Assembly (NCBI RefSeq): GCF_902143515.1 | Contig: NZ_CABFVD010000008.1 | Span: forward strand, 121,254 to 185,253 | Origin: Hathewaya massiliensis | Lineage (GTDB): Bacteria > Bacillota > Clostridia > Clostridiales > Clostridiaceae | DNA length: 64,000 nt | Reading direction: 5' to 3' | Part shown: piece after piece, positions 19,607-29,679 of the stretch | Layout of the letters: each line of letters opens with the position of its first letter | How positions within the stretch are numbered: the stretch's first letter is position 1 | Translations under genes and position numbers: made by a program | The notes under the pieces: model-generated | What the model was told of the DNA's origin: nothing | Database searches by the model: none | Seen by the model: only the letters and a program-made list of their open reading frames with translations

Positions 19607-21045
19607 ATTAATTCCTCCCCAAAAAGCACTGTAACACAGGTACCTTTGCCTAATTCACTTTCAATTAAGAGTTGTGCTCCATGCAATGTGGCTATCTCTC
19701 TACAAAGTGCAAGTCCAAGACCTGCTCCACCAGCTTTACGGGTACGTGATTTATCTAACATATAAAAAGGTTGTATAACTTTATTCAGCTCCTCCTCTGG
19801 CATTCCACAGCCATAATCCCTAACACTTAAGGCAATTTTTCCATGGCTCCCGACTTTCAAAATTACTTCAACAATTCCTCCATCCTTATATGACTTTATA
19901 GCATTATCAATTAAATTCATAACTAGGGATCTAATAAGTTCCTTATCTATTTTAAGTATACAATATTCAGATACAACTTTAAGCTTAATACCCTTATTTT
20001 GAAATAAAGGTTTCATATGATTAAATATATTATTTATAAATTCACTTATTTCTACTTCTTCTATATGAATCTGTGTTCGCTCTAATAATATCATTTCCAT
20101 AAGCTTATCAGATAATTTCTTAAAATATATGGCCTCATCATAAATGGAATTTGCATAATCAATTCTAGTTTCATTATCAACATTTCTTACGCTTCTAAGA
20201 AAATCAGAAAAACCTATAATAGAAGTAAGAGGAGTTTTCATTTCATGGGTTAGATTATCAATAAATTTTTTTCTAGACTCTGCTAAATCCTCTAATTCCC
20301 GCATATTTTTATTAATAGCAAGTACCATCTTGTTGAAATCTTTTGATAGCTCATTTATCTCATCATTCCCTCCAATATTCATGTGAATAGAATAATCTCC
20401 TTCAGCCACCTTACGAACTGCTTTAGTCATCTTTTTCATTCTAAGCATTAATACATATATAAGTCCCCATAATATAATTGCCATGGAAGATGATATAAGT
20501 AAATTTATTTTATTAAAAAAACTTATTTGTTGTCTACGAATATGAAAAATTGAGTCTATATCATAAGTAGACATTACTGTATATGTAAAATCATTCATCT
20601 TAATATTAGAAGCTACAACTAGCCTAGATTTTCCATCAATATCTTCTATTACTGTAGAAACTTCATCTTCTTTTAAATGCCTTTTTTTAGTATGGGGTTT
20701 AGGAGTGTTATTTGATGTGCTAAATATCGGTGTATCAAAATAGTGTAGCTCTAAATAAACCTCTGAATCAATATTGAAATTATCTAAAATATTAACCCTG
20801 TAAACATTTTTTATTGCACTTATTATGTCTTTTTCATCTGTTTTCATGGTTTGATTATTAAGTTTATCCATAAAGTTTTCTAAATAAATTAGATTTATTA
20901 TCATATTATGTTCAGTTATCCTTCTTGAAGTCTCCCTCTCTACATTTATTTTATGATTATTTGAAATTATAAAATATGCTATAAGGTTTAAGGCTATCAT
21001 ATTAAATATTAAAGTAGATAGAAATATTTTCTGACCAAACTTCAT
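19603..21045 (-). CDS. two-component sensor histidine kinase (HAMP, HisKA, HATPase_c)
   Basis: The 480-aa kinase has a first TM helix at residues ~8-28, an extracytoplasmic loop to ~170, a second TM near 176-200 and a HAMP domain (VRKVAEGDYSIHMNIGGNDEI). The phospho-acceptor H-box is FIDNLTHEMKTPLTSIIGFSDF. The catalytic domain has the N-box LVMNLIDNAIKSY and G-boxes DYGCGMPEE and GGAGLGLALC. It lies 1 nt after the response-regulator stop. It probably senses an envelope signal, given the VanY-like neighbour. Confidence 0.9.
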   Translation of the reverse strand: MKFGQKIFLSTLIFNMIALNLIAYFIISNNHKINVERETSRRITEHNMIINLIYLENFMDKLNNQTMKTDEKDIISAIKNVYRVNILDNFNIDSEVYLELHYFDTPIFSTSNNTPKPHTKKRHLKEDEVSTVIEDIDGKSRLVVASNIKMNDFTYTVMSTYDIDSIFHIRRQQISFFNKINLLISSSMAIILWGLIYVLMLRMKKMTKAVRKVAEGDYSIHMNIGGNDEINELSKDFNKMVLAINKNMRELEDLAESRKKFIDNLTHEMKTPLTSIIGFSDFLRSVRNVDNETRIDYANSIYDEAIYFKKLSDKLMEMILLERTQIHIEEVEISEFINNIFNHMKPLFQNKGIKLKVVSEYCILKIDKELIRSLVMNLIDNAIKSYKDGGIVEVILKVGSHGKIALSVRDYGCGMPEEELNKVIQPFYMLDKSRTRKAGGAGLGLALCREIATLHGAQLLIESELGKGTCVTVLFGEELI

Positions 21046-21046
21046 A

Positions 21047-21700
21047 TTAACTCTCCAATCTATAGCCTATTTTTGTAACTGTTTTTAATTTATCTTTTAA
21101 ATTAAGTTTCTTTCTCAATTGTTGTACATGATAATCCACAGTACGTGTTTCAACCTGATAGGAAAATCCCCAAATTATAGATAATAATTTTTCTCTTGAT
21201 AGGGCAATATCTATATTTTTTATAAAAAGAACAATTAACTCAAATTCTTTTGGTGTAAGGTCTATTATTGTACCTGCCTTTCGAACTTGATGTTCAGCAA
21301 TGTTAATCTCAATATCTTCATATTGAAAAACTGTTTTTTCCTTACCTATCCGTCTCAATACAGCCTCAACTCTAGCAATAAGTTCTATTGATTCAAAGGG
21401 TTTTATAATATAATCATCAGCCCCTAATCTTAAACCTTTAACCCGATCTGCCACATCGCCTTTTGCAGTTAAAAAAATAACTGCAGTATTTTTTAGTTCC
21501 ATCTTCTCCATTATTTCAAAACCATCCATATGAGGAAGCATAATATCTAAAAGCACAACGTCATAGTTATTTTCCATAATCATTTTAAGTGCTGTCTTGC
21601 CATCAAAGCACTTTTCAGTTATGTAACCTGCCATTCTAAGAGTTACATTAATAAGTTTTGAAATATTTAAATCATCTTCAACAATCAGTATTTTATACAC
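21047..21700 (-). CDS. OmpR/PhoB-family response regulator
   Basis: The 217-aa protein has a receiver domain with the acidic pair ED near residue 8, phospho-acceptor Asp in DVVLLDIMLPHMDG (about residue 52) and Lys in IIKPF. The winged-helix DNA-binding domain includes LTPKEFELIVLFIKN and VDYHVQQLRKKL. The start is GTG, with GGATGGTG upstream. It is first in the operon with the kinase and membrane protein. Targets may include the adjacent carboxypeptidase gene. Confidence 0.9.
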   Translation of the reverse strand: MYKILIVEDDLNISKLINVTLRMAGYITEKCFDGKTALKMIMENNYDVVLLDIMLPHMDGFEIMEKMELKNTAVIFLTAKGDVADRVKGLRLGADDYIIKPFESIELIARVEAVLRRIGKEKTVFQYEDIEINIAEHQVRKAGTIIDLTPKEFELIVLFIKNIDIALSREKLLSIIWGFSYQVETRTVDYHVQQLRKKLNLKDKLKTVTKIGYRLES

Positions 21701-21802
21701 ATCTTCACCATCCTATATAGTATAGATCTCTTTTGCAATAATATATAATACAGACTATTTTGAAAAATTTATATATAATAAATATATTAAAAATCTAACT
21801 TC

Positions 21803-22651
21803 CTAGTTTTCACCCTGTTTTTTAAGGTAATCAATATATTCTTCTAAACAAAACTCCTTTGCTTTTATAACTTTTGCATGTTCTTTTCCAACATATCTAA
21901 AATGCCAAGGTTCATATGAAATTTTTGTTATATGTTCTTTTTCTTTAGGATATCTTAAAACAAAACCATATTTATGAGAATTTTTTAAGAGCCACCTAAA
22001 GACTGCACTATTTTGAAATTCAAGATCTACATAATTAAAATCAACAGCTAACCCTATCTCATGTTCACTTCTGCCAGGTTTAGCTACAGACATAGCTGCT
22101 AATCTTTCTGCTTCCTCCCTTGATGCCCCTTCATCCGTATATTGTTTAATTTCCTTATTGTATAATTCTTCTTGTGTATCTCTGTCTCTATATGTGGATT
22201 GTGCCCATATAGAACCCCCTGTCTCCTCTTCACAATCCTTTATAAGCTGTATAAGATGTCCTATAGCCCTTGAATCAAATTTTCTTATATTGTCTATATT
22301 AGAAAGTTCAAAGGAATATTCATCTGGCACTTTATTATCCTCATTTACCAATAAAATTTGCCAATCATCAATATAGCCCGCTTGTCCATAATTATTTTTT
22401 CCTTTATTATCCCTATTTTGTTTCCTTTCCTTCTCTTTTTTATTTTCTTCATGCTGTGAATTCATGATGTTTTGAGCATATATATTATTAGATTTTTCTT
22501 TCTGCTTTATATTCTTGGCCCCTGCCCCAATATTAAAAATACTCCACACTATCAGTAAAGTCATAATGGATAATCCAATACCAATATGTTTTATTCTCCT
22601 CTTTTTTCTTAAACCCCTTTTCTTTTTTCTCCTATTATATTTTTTATTCAT
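21803..22651 (-). CDS. D-alanyl-D-alanine carboxypeptidase, VanY-like (peptidase M15B)
   Basis: The 282-aa protein has a basic N-terminus and one TM anchor (IGLSIMTLLIVWSIFNIG), then a charged linker and an M15B catalytic domain. Zinc motifs are SEHEIGLAVDF (His and Asp, about residues 196-206) and EPWHFRYVG (His about 252), with TYRDRDTQEELY upstream. It would trim D-Ala from peptidoglycan stem peptides at the cell surface. It lies directly upstream of the two-component operon, which recalls VanRS/VanY arrangements but gives no sign of glycopeptide resistance genes. Confidence 0.85.
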   Translation of the reverse strand: MNKKYNRRKKKRGLRKKRRIKHIGIGLSIMTLLIVWSIFNIGAGAKNIKQKEKSNNIYAQNIMNSQHEENKKEKERKQNRDNKGKNNYGQAGYIDDWQILLVNEDNKVPDEYSFELSNIDNIRKFDSRAIGHLIQLIKDCEEETGGSIWAQSTYRDRDTQEELYNKEIKQYTDEGASREEAERLAAMSVAKPGRSEHEIGLAVDFNYVDLEFQNSAVFRWLLKNSHKYGFVLRYPKEKEHITKISYEPWHFRYVGKEHAKVIKAKEFCLEEYIDYLKKQGEN

Positions 22652-22837
22652 CCCCCAACATCTCCCTTAACAAAATTTAATTCTTTAAGCCTATAAGGTA
22701 ATTGTACATTTTTCTTATACATAAAATCCCCATAAAGTTGTAAGGAAGATGTAAGTATGTCTATTTCCATAGTAAATATTTCTTCTATAAAAGCAAACCA
22801 TTATTCAGAAGCTAAGAGTATTTCTTTTTATACTTTA

Positions 22838-23956
22838 CTATTTTAAGTATTGTTCTATATTTATTTCTACAGAATTCCTATTTATGTCCTCTCCCTCTTC
22901 ATACAACACTAGATATAATGGTTCATTTGATTTTTCCTTATCTTCTGAATACACTGATAATTCTAACCACCCCTCTATTATATAGCTAGAATCCTTTCTT
23001 ACCTGTTTATCTACTTGTCCATCTCTATATTCCCTATGTAAACCACCATTGAAGTTATCCCCAATAAAACCATACGTATTTTTGTATTCATCGCCCTTCT
23101 TGTGATAGAACTCTGATTTCATTTCTATTGGCATATATTTATACACTTTGCTATCTTTGCCTTCTTGATTAAAATCAAAATAAGTAAATCTAATTTTAAC
23201 TGCACATGAATTACCGTGTAACCTGTCTGTGGACTGGCTAGTGTACTCATTAAACTTTGTCATGTCTTTTGCTACTCTGATTAATTCCACCTTACATTTA
23301 GCCTGGTATACCTCATTATCTTGTTTCTTTGAAACTTTAAATTCGCCCATTGGTATATTGACAGTTTTTCCAAGTAGGTCAAGTTTTTCTTTTTGTTGTA
23401 AAAGGTAGTTCTCCCCAAGCCCTTTTATATCTAAAAGGTATCCACTAATTGGTAGATATCTTACCTTTACCGCCCCACTATGTTGAGGATTTTTTAATTT
23501 TTTTCTAGAATATACTTCATCACCATTATCTAGAGAAAGGTCTCGTCCTTTAGTGTATTTTTCTATTTTTAACTTATAACTTCTTGTGTAAGGACTATAT
23601 TCTGTTCTTAATCTTTTTCCTATTCTATTTGATATTTCAGTGTACCCCTGATATTCCCTAATATCTCCTTTGAGTATACTATACATATCAGCTGCTTCAT
23701 CTCCGGTAATAACTAGTAGCACTAGACAGACTAATGTAAATCCTAACATTGCTAATTTTCCTTCTTTTGAGCCTCGTATCATTATCACTATAGCATATAT
23801 TAACAATACTAATGCTGATATAAATAATGTTACATGGAATCCATAACTAATCATTGACAATGGCATGACATTTGAGTTAAGTAAATTTTCTATGACAGCT
23901 ATTCCTAATATTGATACTATCCCTATAACTATTGATACAAATGCTAAAACCCACAT
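22838..23956 (-). CDS. membrane protein of unknown function, 372 aa
   Basis: Three hydrophobic segments lie in the first ~110 residues. A long hydrophilic, probably extracytoplasmic, region follows, with many charged residues and segments such as GYLLDIKGLGENYLLQQKEKL. No catalytic motif was recognised. AAGGAGATG precedes the ATG by 13 nt. The gene stands alone; a link to the envelope genes next to it is only positional. Confidence 0.55.
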   Translation of the reverse strand: MWVLAFVSIVIGIVSILGIAVIENLLNSNVMPLSMISYGFHVTLFISALVLLIYAIVIMIRGSKEGKLAMLGFTLVCLVLLVITGDEAADMYSILKGDIREYQGYTEISNRIGKRLRTEYSPYTRSYKLKIEKYTKGRDLSLDNGDEVYSRKKLKNPQHSGAVKVRYLPISGYLLDIKGLGENYLLQQKEKLDLLGKTVNIPMGEFKVSKKQDNEVYQAKCKVELIRVAKDMTKFNEYTSQSTDRLHGNSCAVKIRFTYFDFNQEGKDSKVYKYMPIEMKSEFYHKKGDEYKNTYGFIGDNFNGGLHREYRDGQVDKQVRKDSSYIIEGWLELSVYSEDKEKSNEPLYLVLYEEGEDINRNSVEINIEQYLK

Positions 23957-24387
23957 AATTTTATTGCATCTCCTTACTGTTTATTTTATTGATTATGTAT
24001 TATGCAATTTACTTTGCTATTTCCAATCTTATGACCAATAATTTGAAGGTATTCACTTAAAAAGCTCTAATGCTGGCCTTACCATATCTCCCTGAGTACA
24101 CAACTTTTGTATCTTTCTCACTCCTTTGTTCTGTACTTTATAGCAAGTTAGATTGTTACCTTTTAAATTCAATACTTTCCGTTTGTTTTAAATTAAACGT
24201 ATAATGACCTTTTATAATTTATTATACTAGTTAATAAATTTATTTCCAATACAAATAAAATCTATATATCTATACTAACCTGAAAATATTGCTTGCTAAA
24301 CATAAAAAAACTTCCTGCTTTCCATGTAGTATAAAGCAGGGAGTTTTGAATTATTATTATTGGTTTATTTTGTAGAACCATTTCTCT
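23957..24387. other. intergenic region with terminator, no intact gene
   Basis: It holds the promoter of the 372-aa membrane protein gene (right after 23957) and the hairpin terminator at 24311-24343. I see no other feature. Confidence 0.4.
24304..24343 (-). terminator. intrinsic terminator downstream of chemoreceptor remnant
   Basis: In the minus direction a stem CTCCCTGCTTT / AAAGCAGGAAG is followed by TTTTTTT. It remains as the natural end of the decayed chemoreceptor gene. Confidence 0.7.
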
Positions 24388-24633
24388 TTATTCCACTTTA
24401 AAACCAGATATATTATTATTTAAATTAACTATAATTGAAGAAAGATTTGATATAGATGTAGAGATTTCTTCTGTTGATGCTGATTGTTCTTGAACTGATA
24501 CCGCAATATTTTGCATATTATTAGAATTATTTTTTGGTATTTAAGTTATATTTTTGAAAGTTTCTTTAATTATTATAAAACTATTATTTACCTCTTCTAA
24601 TTCATTACATAGTTCTTTTATTCTAGATTTATA
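24388..24633 (-). pseudogene. C-terminal remnant of a methyl-accepting chemotaxis protein
   Basis: A frame with one internal TAA reads IKELCNELEEVNNSF, then after the stop NNMQNIAVSVQEQSASTEEI and a closing segment ending SGFKVE. QEQSASTEEI is the hallmark of the MCP signalling/methylation helix. Sensor, membrane and most of the signalling domains are missing, and no start codon remains. The preserved terminator follows. Dead gene. Confidence 0.7.
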
Positions 24634-24686
24634 CTACATACTATTATAAATAAAAGAAAATAGATAGCTAGTTCTCAATACTAAAA

Positions 24687-25451
24687 CTAGCTATCTATAT
24701 TATTTTGTAAAAATATCGCAACCCCGTCTTCATCATTGCTTTTTGTTACAAAGTTAGCAACAGCCTTTAATTCATCCATAGCATTTTCCATAGCAACACC
24801 TATACCACAGTTTTCTATCATTTCTAAATCGTTATAATCATCTCCAAAGGCAATTACATCCGATATTCTACAGTTAAGATAATTAATAACATATTTAATA
24901 CTATTCCATTTTGAAACTTCTGAATGCATTATTTGACACAATGTACCATTGTCTGTAATTACCCCTCTACAGTCTTTTGGTAAATATCTAAGTAATTCTG
25001 AATTTATTACTTGGTTAGTACAAATAATAACTTTAAAAGCTACTTCAAACTCTAATGTTTCTAAGTCTAAAACTTCACAGGGGATCTTACCAAAGTAATC
25101 AGTAACATCAAAATTTGAATAAAGCTTATCATTTATTTCAATACAAATATTATTGAGATTATACCTTTTTGCTATCTCTATAATTTCTAAGATAGTTTTT
25201 TTAGATATTTCCTTCTTATATAAAATTTCATTACCTTTAATTACAAGTGCACCATTATAACAAATAATAATATCATTCTTTAACTCATAGGGCATATACT
25301 TATATATATCCCTTGGAGGTCTTGCAGTAGCAAACATAAGTTGATTACCAGCCTCTTGGCACCTTTTTAAAATGTCAACAGAATAACCTGAGACTGTTTT
25401 ATCACTTCTCAATAGTGTTCCATCTAAATCCGAAATAATAACTTTAGCCAT
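24687..25451 (-). CDS. HAD-superfamily phosphatase, Cof-type (IIB)
   Basis: The 254-aa protein has HAD motif I DLDGTLLRSDK (residues 8-18), motif II around FATARPP, and the C2-cap architecture of Cof/YidA sugar-phosphate phosphatases. Motif IV is VIAFGDDYNDLEMIENCGIGVAMENA. It hydrolyses phosphorylated sugars or cofactors in the cytosol; the substrate is unknown. It is a single gene. Confidence 0.87.
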   Translation of the reverse strand: MAKVIISDLDGTLLRSDKTVSGYSVDILKRCQEAGNQLMFATARPPRDIYKYMPYELKNDIIICYNGALVIKGNEILYKKEISKKTILEIIEIAKRYNLNNICIEINDKLYSNFDVTDYFGKIPCEVLDLETLEFEVAFKVIICTNQVINSELLRYLPKDCRGVITDNGTLCQIMHSEVSKWNSIKYVINYLNCRISDVIAFGDDYNDLEMIENCGIGVAMENAMDELKAVANFVTKSNDEDGVAIFLQNNIDS

Positions 25452-25502
25452 AGATACTTTTCCCTTCTTTCAATTGAATATTTTTCATTTCTCATCATAT
25501 AC

Positions 25503-25746
25503 TTAATAATCATCCCCATCTTGTAGAGGAGTTCTTATCCATTCCCAATGGTTTAATATTTTTTCTTGAAGCATATCATTTTCCTCGTTATATCTATGTA
25601 CATGAGGACATGGAAATTCTATCTATATGATTATTCTTAGGCGCAATTACCAATCTCTTAAATGATTCACCCTCTTCAATGCTCCATATATCATTATATT
25701 TAAACTCTTTTTCTTTACCATTAATTATAGCTCCAAACTTATACAT
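25503..25746 (-). pseudogene. small hypothetical protein gene disrupted by a frameshift
   Basis: Starting at ATG 25746 (AGAGGGATAAGACTG upstream) the frame reads MYKFGAIINGKEKEFKYNDI and runs to NNHIDR, then would stop at 25594. Another frame continues without a gap as EFPCPHVHRYNEENDMLQEK and later HWEWIRTPLQDGDDY, stopping at 25503. Joining the two gives a plausible ~80-residue protein. A single-base indel near 25615 explains it. A programmed shift is possible but no slippery sequence stands out. Confidence 0.55.
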
Positions 25747-25891
25747 CAGTCTTATCCCTCTTTTACTTTTTATATAACTCAAATTTATATTTAATCTCAT
25801 CTAAAAATTTCGCTAGTCATATTTACTGGATTTGATAAATTTTATTAGGAACATATTTAAAAAAGTTATAAATTATATAATAATCAAATTT

Positions 25892-26536
25892 TTATTTCCT
25901 AGTATTTATTGTTTTTTCAGATATATAAGTTATTTGTTTTAAAAATTCATCATATGGTACATTATCTGAATTATCAACAACATAATCTGCAATATTAATA
26001 ACATCTTTAGCGTTATGTTTTTCTTTAAAAAGATGACTTTCTTTAACTTTTTCAAGCATCTCCTCTAAAGTTATTTCACATTCGCCTTCAGCTTCTACTT
26101 TTTTATTTATTTTCAACATTTCTCTATATGCACGAACTTCAATAGGTGCTTCGATATAAATATTTGCAACCCTATCTCCTAATTCTCTCTTTAGAAACTC
26201 GCCTAAAGGTGCTCTATACAAACTTTCTATTGCTACTTTTGTAACCTTTTCCATTTTCATTTTTTCAATTAACCTAAATAAAAATTCTGTAAAAACTTGT
26301 TCTTGGTTATATTTATATAATTCAACAAAATAATCATTTTTCATTCCATTTGACAAGTCAAGACCAATGTCTTCCATCATTTCTCTTTCAATTTTAATTA
26401 TTTTTTGTCTTTTTATTCCTAATGTTTCAAGATGCTTTCCAGCAGATGATTTTCCACATTCACTTAATCCACCTAATGTAAACAGAGCCTCTACATATGC
26501 TAAATTCTTTACATATTCTTCATTACTAAAGTTCAT
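25892..26536 (-). CDS. P-loop nucleoside/nucleotide kinase-like protein
   Basis: The 214-aa protein has Walker A GGLSECGKSS (about residues 22-31) and the size and layout of adenylate/shikimate/dephospho-CoA kinase-like ATPases, with a helical lid region around residues 140-170. GAGGAGGATTAAAT precedes the ATG. It stands alone. The substrate is unknown; a phosphotransferase role is inferred from the fold alone. Confidence 0.65.
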   Translation of the reverse strand: MNFSNEEYVKNLAYVEALFTLGGLSECGKSSAGKHLETLGIKRQKIIKIEREMMEDIGLDLSNGMKNDYFVELYKYNQEQVFTEFLFRLIEKMKMEKVTKVAIESLYRAPLGEFLKRELGDRVANIYIEAPIEVRAYREMLKINKKVEAEGECEITLEEMLEKVKESHLFKEKHNAKDVINIADYVVDNSDNVPYDEFLKQITYISEKTINTRK

Positions 26537-26738
26537 ATTTAATCCTCCTCAAATTTGGTAAAATTAACATCATTATTTATCTACTTGAAAATCATAGACA
26601 TACTTGCTTATACAAATGTAATATTATGTTAAATCAACTTTAAATATTCATCTATTAACTTAATATCTCTACTTTTTTAATTGTTTTTCAATTATAGAAT
26701 CCTTAAACTCTTCATCAAGAATATCCAGGAATACTTCA

Positions 26739-27524
26739 TCATACTGATGCTTTCCATATATAATTTATATAGTATGTATCATATGGTTCTTCTAAAACAT
26801 AACCTAACTTTTCTGCTAAACTAACAGAATCAAGATTAGCTGCATCCCAATTAGGATATTTTCCTTTATCAAGACAATCTAAGATTAACGCTGCAGACGC
26901 CACAGTAGCTAATCCCTTTCTTCTATGAGCTGGATGAGTATCAACCTCAATCTCAATTCCATCATTGTAAACACTATATGATGATGCTCCACAGACAACT
27001 TGTCCATTGTGTAAAATACAATACCCTACCCCTTTATTGATATAGTCATCTATGGACTCAAACTGACTTGTGAAATCTTCTGAAAGATTTTGAAAAGATG
27101 TTTCAGAAGCTATAGATTTATCTATTCTTTTTAGTTCATAACTTTCTGGCAATTTTGATAAAAACCCCTCCATCTTATCACGTTTTAAATACTCATAATT
27201 CTTTTTAAATGCATATCTTTGGAATTTTTCTATACGTCCTTTATGAACAGTTTCTATGCGATTTTTCCATTCATCTGTATTTACAATAACTAAAATATTT
27301 TCTGGAATATTCAACAGTAACTCTTCAACAACCTTTGCATTGGGATCTCCAGCATAGAATACAAAGATGCCAACTAGTATTTGTGCAACTGTAGGATTTT
27401 CAACATCATCAACCCAGGCAACCCCCATATGTCCTTGAAGATATGAAAGAATCATGGTATCTTTCATATCTTTAAATATTGAATATAATTTCTCTCTTGA
27501 ATTAATATCAACTTCATAAATCAT
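26739..27524 (-). CDS. GNAT acetyltransferase (PF12746 type)
   Basis: The 261-aa protein has an N-terminal domain (YLQGHMGVAWVDDVENPTVAQ, then FYAGDP) and a C-terminal acetyl-CoA-binding half (IEIEVDTHPAHRRKGLATVASAALI). This is the layout of the Firmicute GNAT_acetyltran family. The acceptor is unknown. AAGAAGGAATTTTA precedes the ATG. Confidence 0.78.
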   Translation of the reverse strand: MIYEVDINSREKLYSIFKDMKDTMILSYLQGHMGVAWVDDVENPTVAQILVGIFVFYAGDPNAKVVEELLLNIPENILVIVNTDEWKNRIETVHKGRIEKFQRYAFKKNYEYLKRDKMEGFLSKLPESYELKRIDKSIASETSFQNLSEDFTSQFESIDDYINKGVGYCILHNGQVVCGASSYSVYNDGIEIEVDTHPAHRRKGLATVASAALILDCLDKGKYPNWDAANLDSVSLAEKLGYVLEEPYDTYYINYIWKASV

Positions 27525-27781
27525 TAAAATTCCTTCTTTCTCTGTAAGATTTATAATATCTAAATTTGTAATTTATACTACAATTTACTAATATATTTTT
27601 AAATAAGCTTCCATAACTCCATATTTTTAATTATCTTAAAATTATTTCTTTATATGTTAAATGAAGTTATAACATAATTTAAGTTAATCATTATTTGAAA
27701 TAATAGCCTTAGTTTACTTATTTTATTTATCCTTAAACCTAAAAAAACATTCCAACTGACCATTCTGTCTGATAATAAAAT

Positions 27782-27967
27782 TTATTTCATCCACTCTATT
27801 ACTTCATCTGCTATTAGGCAAGGGTTGTCCCAATGAAGTAGATGTGTTGCTTCTACTCTTTTTACCAAAGAATTAGTACGTTTTTGAAATTCTTCTACTA
27901 ATATAGTCCTAATTTCATTCCAAGATGCAGGAATTGTTGCTTGCAGTAGCAATATTGGCATTTCCAA
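27782..27967 (-). pseudogene. alpha/beta hydrolase C-terminal fragment
   Basis: Sixty-one residues, MPILLLQATIPASWNEIR through HWDNPCLIADEVIEWMK, match the end of an alpha/beta hydrolase, including the catalytic His region (ATHLLHWDNP). The nucleophile and oxyanion parts are absent and a stop codon lies directly upstream. It is separate from the other fragment at 28298, since both carry a C-terminus. Confidence 0.5.
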
Positions 27968-28297
27968 TTTTACCTACAGTTATATTATATATGTATTATT
28001 ATTACTTTTCCATATAATTAGATATTAATGTCAAAAATTTGATTCTTAATTAATTTTGGTAAAAACATTTTAAAGGAACAGAAGTTATTGATGAGAGTAT
28101 ATGAGAAGATAAATCTTATGCAATTATATAGTGAAAGAACTACAACATCAGATAACAAAACATTTTAAAGGTGCATACTTAAAGAATGCACCTTCAAAAT
28201 GGTATAAAAACCTTCGTGGTAAGATATAGCCAACCACTCTATATATGGGCTTATATACAATTAACTAAAAAGAATAAAAAGAAATTAGAAAAGCAAA
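27968..28297. other. intergenic region between two hydrolase remnants
   Basis: Apart from the hairpin AAGGTGCAT / ATGCACCTT (28168-28194), which can end transcription of the upstream hydrolase piece, no gene is visible. Confidence 0.4.
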
Positions 28298-28768
28298 CTA
28301 ACATTCTATAAATTTTACTAATTCTTCGTTAAATTCCTCACGTTGATCATAAAAGGATCCATGTCCGCTATACCTAAATGGTATAAGTTTTGAGTTTCTA
28401 ATGCATTGTTTTTGGATTTCACCTAGTTCAAATGGAACAACTTTGTCATGAATTCCATGTATGATTAAAGTGGGAACATTTATTGTTCCTAAATCTGAAA
28501 ATAACACTTCATTTATCCAAGTATTTTCAATAGCAGTTGTTGCCCATCCTGCTGCCTGAAATCCTAATTGAAGGAACCATTCTGAGAAGGCTTCAGATAT
28601 ATATTGATAGAAAAAAGTATTGCCAAAATTTTTAAGCATTTTAGGACGATCGCTATATGTTTCTTTAATCATTTGCAAAATATTTTCCTTATCAAGACCA
28701 TAAGGAAATCCTGGACGCTTAATAAGGCTAGGTGCTGCTGCAACAAAAGGGCTAGTTTTGATACCCAT
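28298..28768 (-). pseudogene. alpha/beta hydrolase lacking its N-terminal third
   Basis: The 156-aa frame covers the cap and C-terminal half: cap region FPYGLDKENILQMIKETYSD, Asp region VPTLIIHGIHDKVVPFELG and His region YSGHGSFYDQ. Family members are ~270 aa and carry a GxSxG nucleophile elbow upstream, which is missing here. A ribosome site (AGGGGAGG) happens to precede the first ATG, so a truncated product could be made, but it would lack the catalytic Ser. Confidence 0.65.
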
Positions 28769-28855
28769 TAATAGCCTCCCCTAAATAAGTAATCATATAT
28801 ATAGGATATTCAATTAAGTATAAAGTTGAACATTATTTAACTAATATATTCTTAT

Positions 28856-29461
28856 CTATATTACCTTAAACCCTGTTCTTTTGCGTTCTTCCATAACAGC
28901 TTCCATTTTTGCTACAATTTCCGCCTTCGTAAATCCTTTTAATTTTTCTGGTTCCCCATATTCAACTCCAAAAGTCTCTACAGTAATACTTTCAATGTAA
29001 ACCTTCTCTACAGCTCTATGTAAAAATCCATCTTCAACCGTCTCTACATTACCAATTCTATCAGCTTCATCCATACCTTCAATTACCTTAGCAAAAGCAA
29101 CATATTCATCATCCAGCTTAGGTGTATCTACTAAAACAATGTAAAAGTCACTATTTTCTGTATTGTACTCAAATCTTCCTAAGCCTACAGTTCCTCTTGT
29201 AAATCTTAAATTATTATTAACCCCATTATTTTTACATTCACTCTTAATACAATATTCTAAAGCACCTGCCCCATCATTATCAGGACATCCACTTTGTATT
29301 AACTTGCCATTCTCTACCCTCCAAAAATATAAACCATCAAAAAACTTTCTTTTACTTAAACTTATAAAATTTTTAACTGACTCTGGAGCTTCACTTGGAT
29401 ATAACTCCATCTTTATAGTTTTACCCTTTTTAATTTTTAAAGTTGCTATTGGATTTTTCAT
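28856..29461 (-). CDS. peptidyl-prolyl cis-trans isomerase, cyclophilin type
   Basis: ATG 29461, preceded by AAGGGGGAATTTTAAA, is the right start; the longer frame has 21 extra residues without support. The 201-aa cytoplasmic protein has the cyclophilin pattern EAPESVKNFISLSKRKFFDGLYFWRV, then VGLGRFEYNTENSDFYIVL and DDEYVAFAKVIEGMD, with a short C-terminal helical extension. It catalyses proline isomerisation in protein folding. Canonical active-site residues are partly altered (VGLGR for VGMA/GxxFFI). Confidence 0.82.
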   Translation of the reverse strand: MKNPIATLKIKKGKTIKMELYPSEAPESVKNFISLSKRKFFDGLYFWRVENGKLIQSGCPDNDGAGALEYCIKSECKNNGVNNNLRFTRGTVGLGRFEYNTENSDFYIVLVDTPKLDDEYVAFAKVIEGMDEADRIGNVETVEDGFLHRAVEKVYIESITVETFGVEYGEPEKLKGFTKAEIVAKMEAVMEERKRTGFKVI

Positions 29462-29679
29462 TTTAAAATTCCCCCTTATTTCTATATAACCCTTTGATCT
29501 TTTTAAACAAATATAATATACCAACTGCTATGTTCAGTAGAATAGCTAACTAAAGATACTTACTGAATCTCTGATACTAAGTGTAGATAATTTATAATTT
29601 CAAATATATTCATATCCTGAACCACTCTTTCCATGAACTTCATCATAATAGAGTAATTCCTTCATCTTATTGGTGATAC

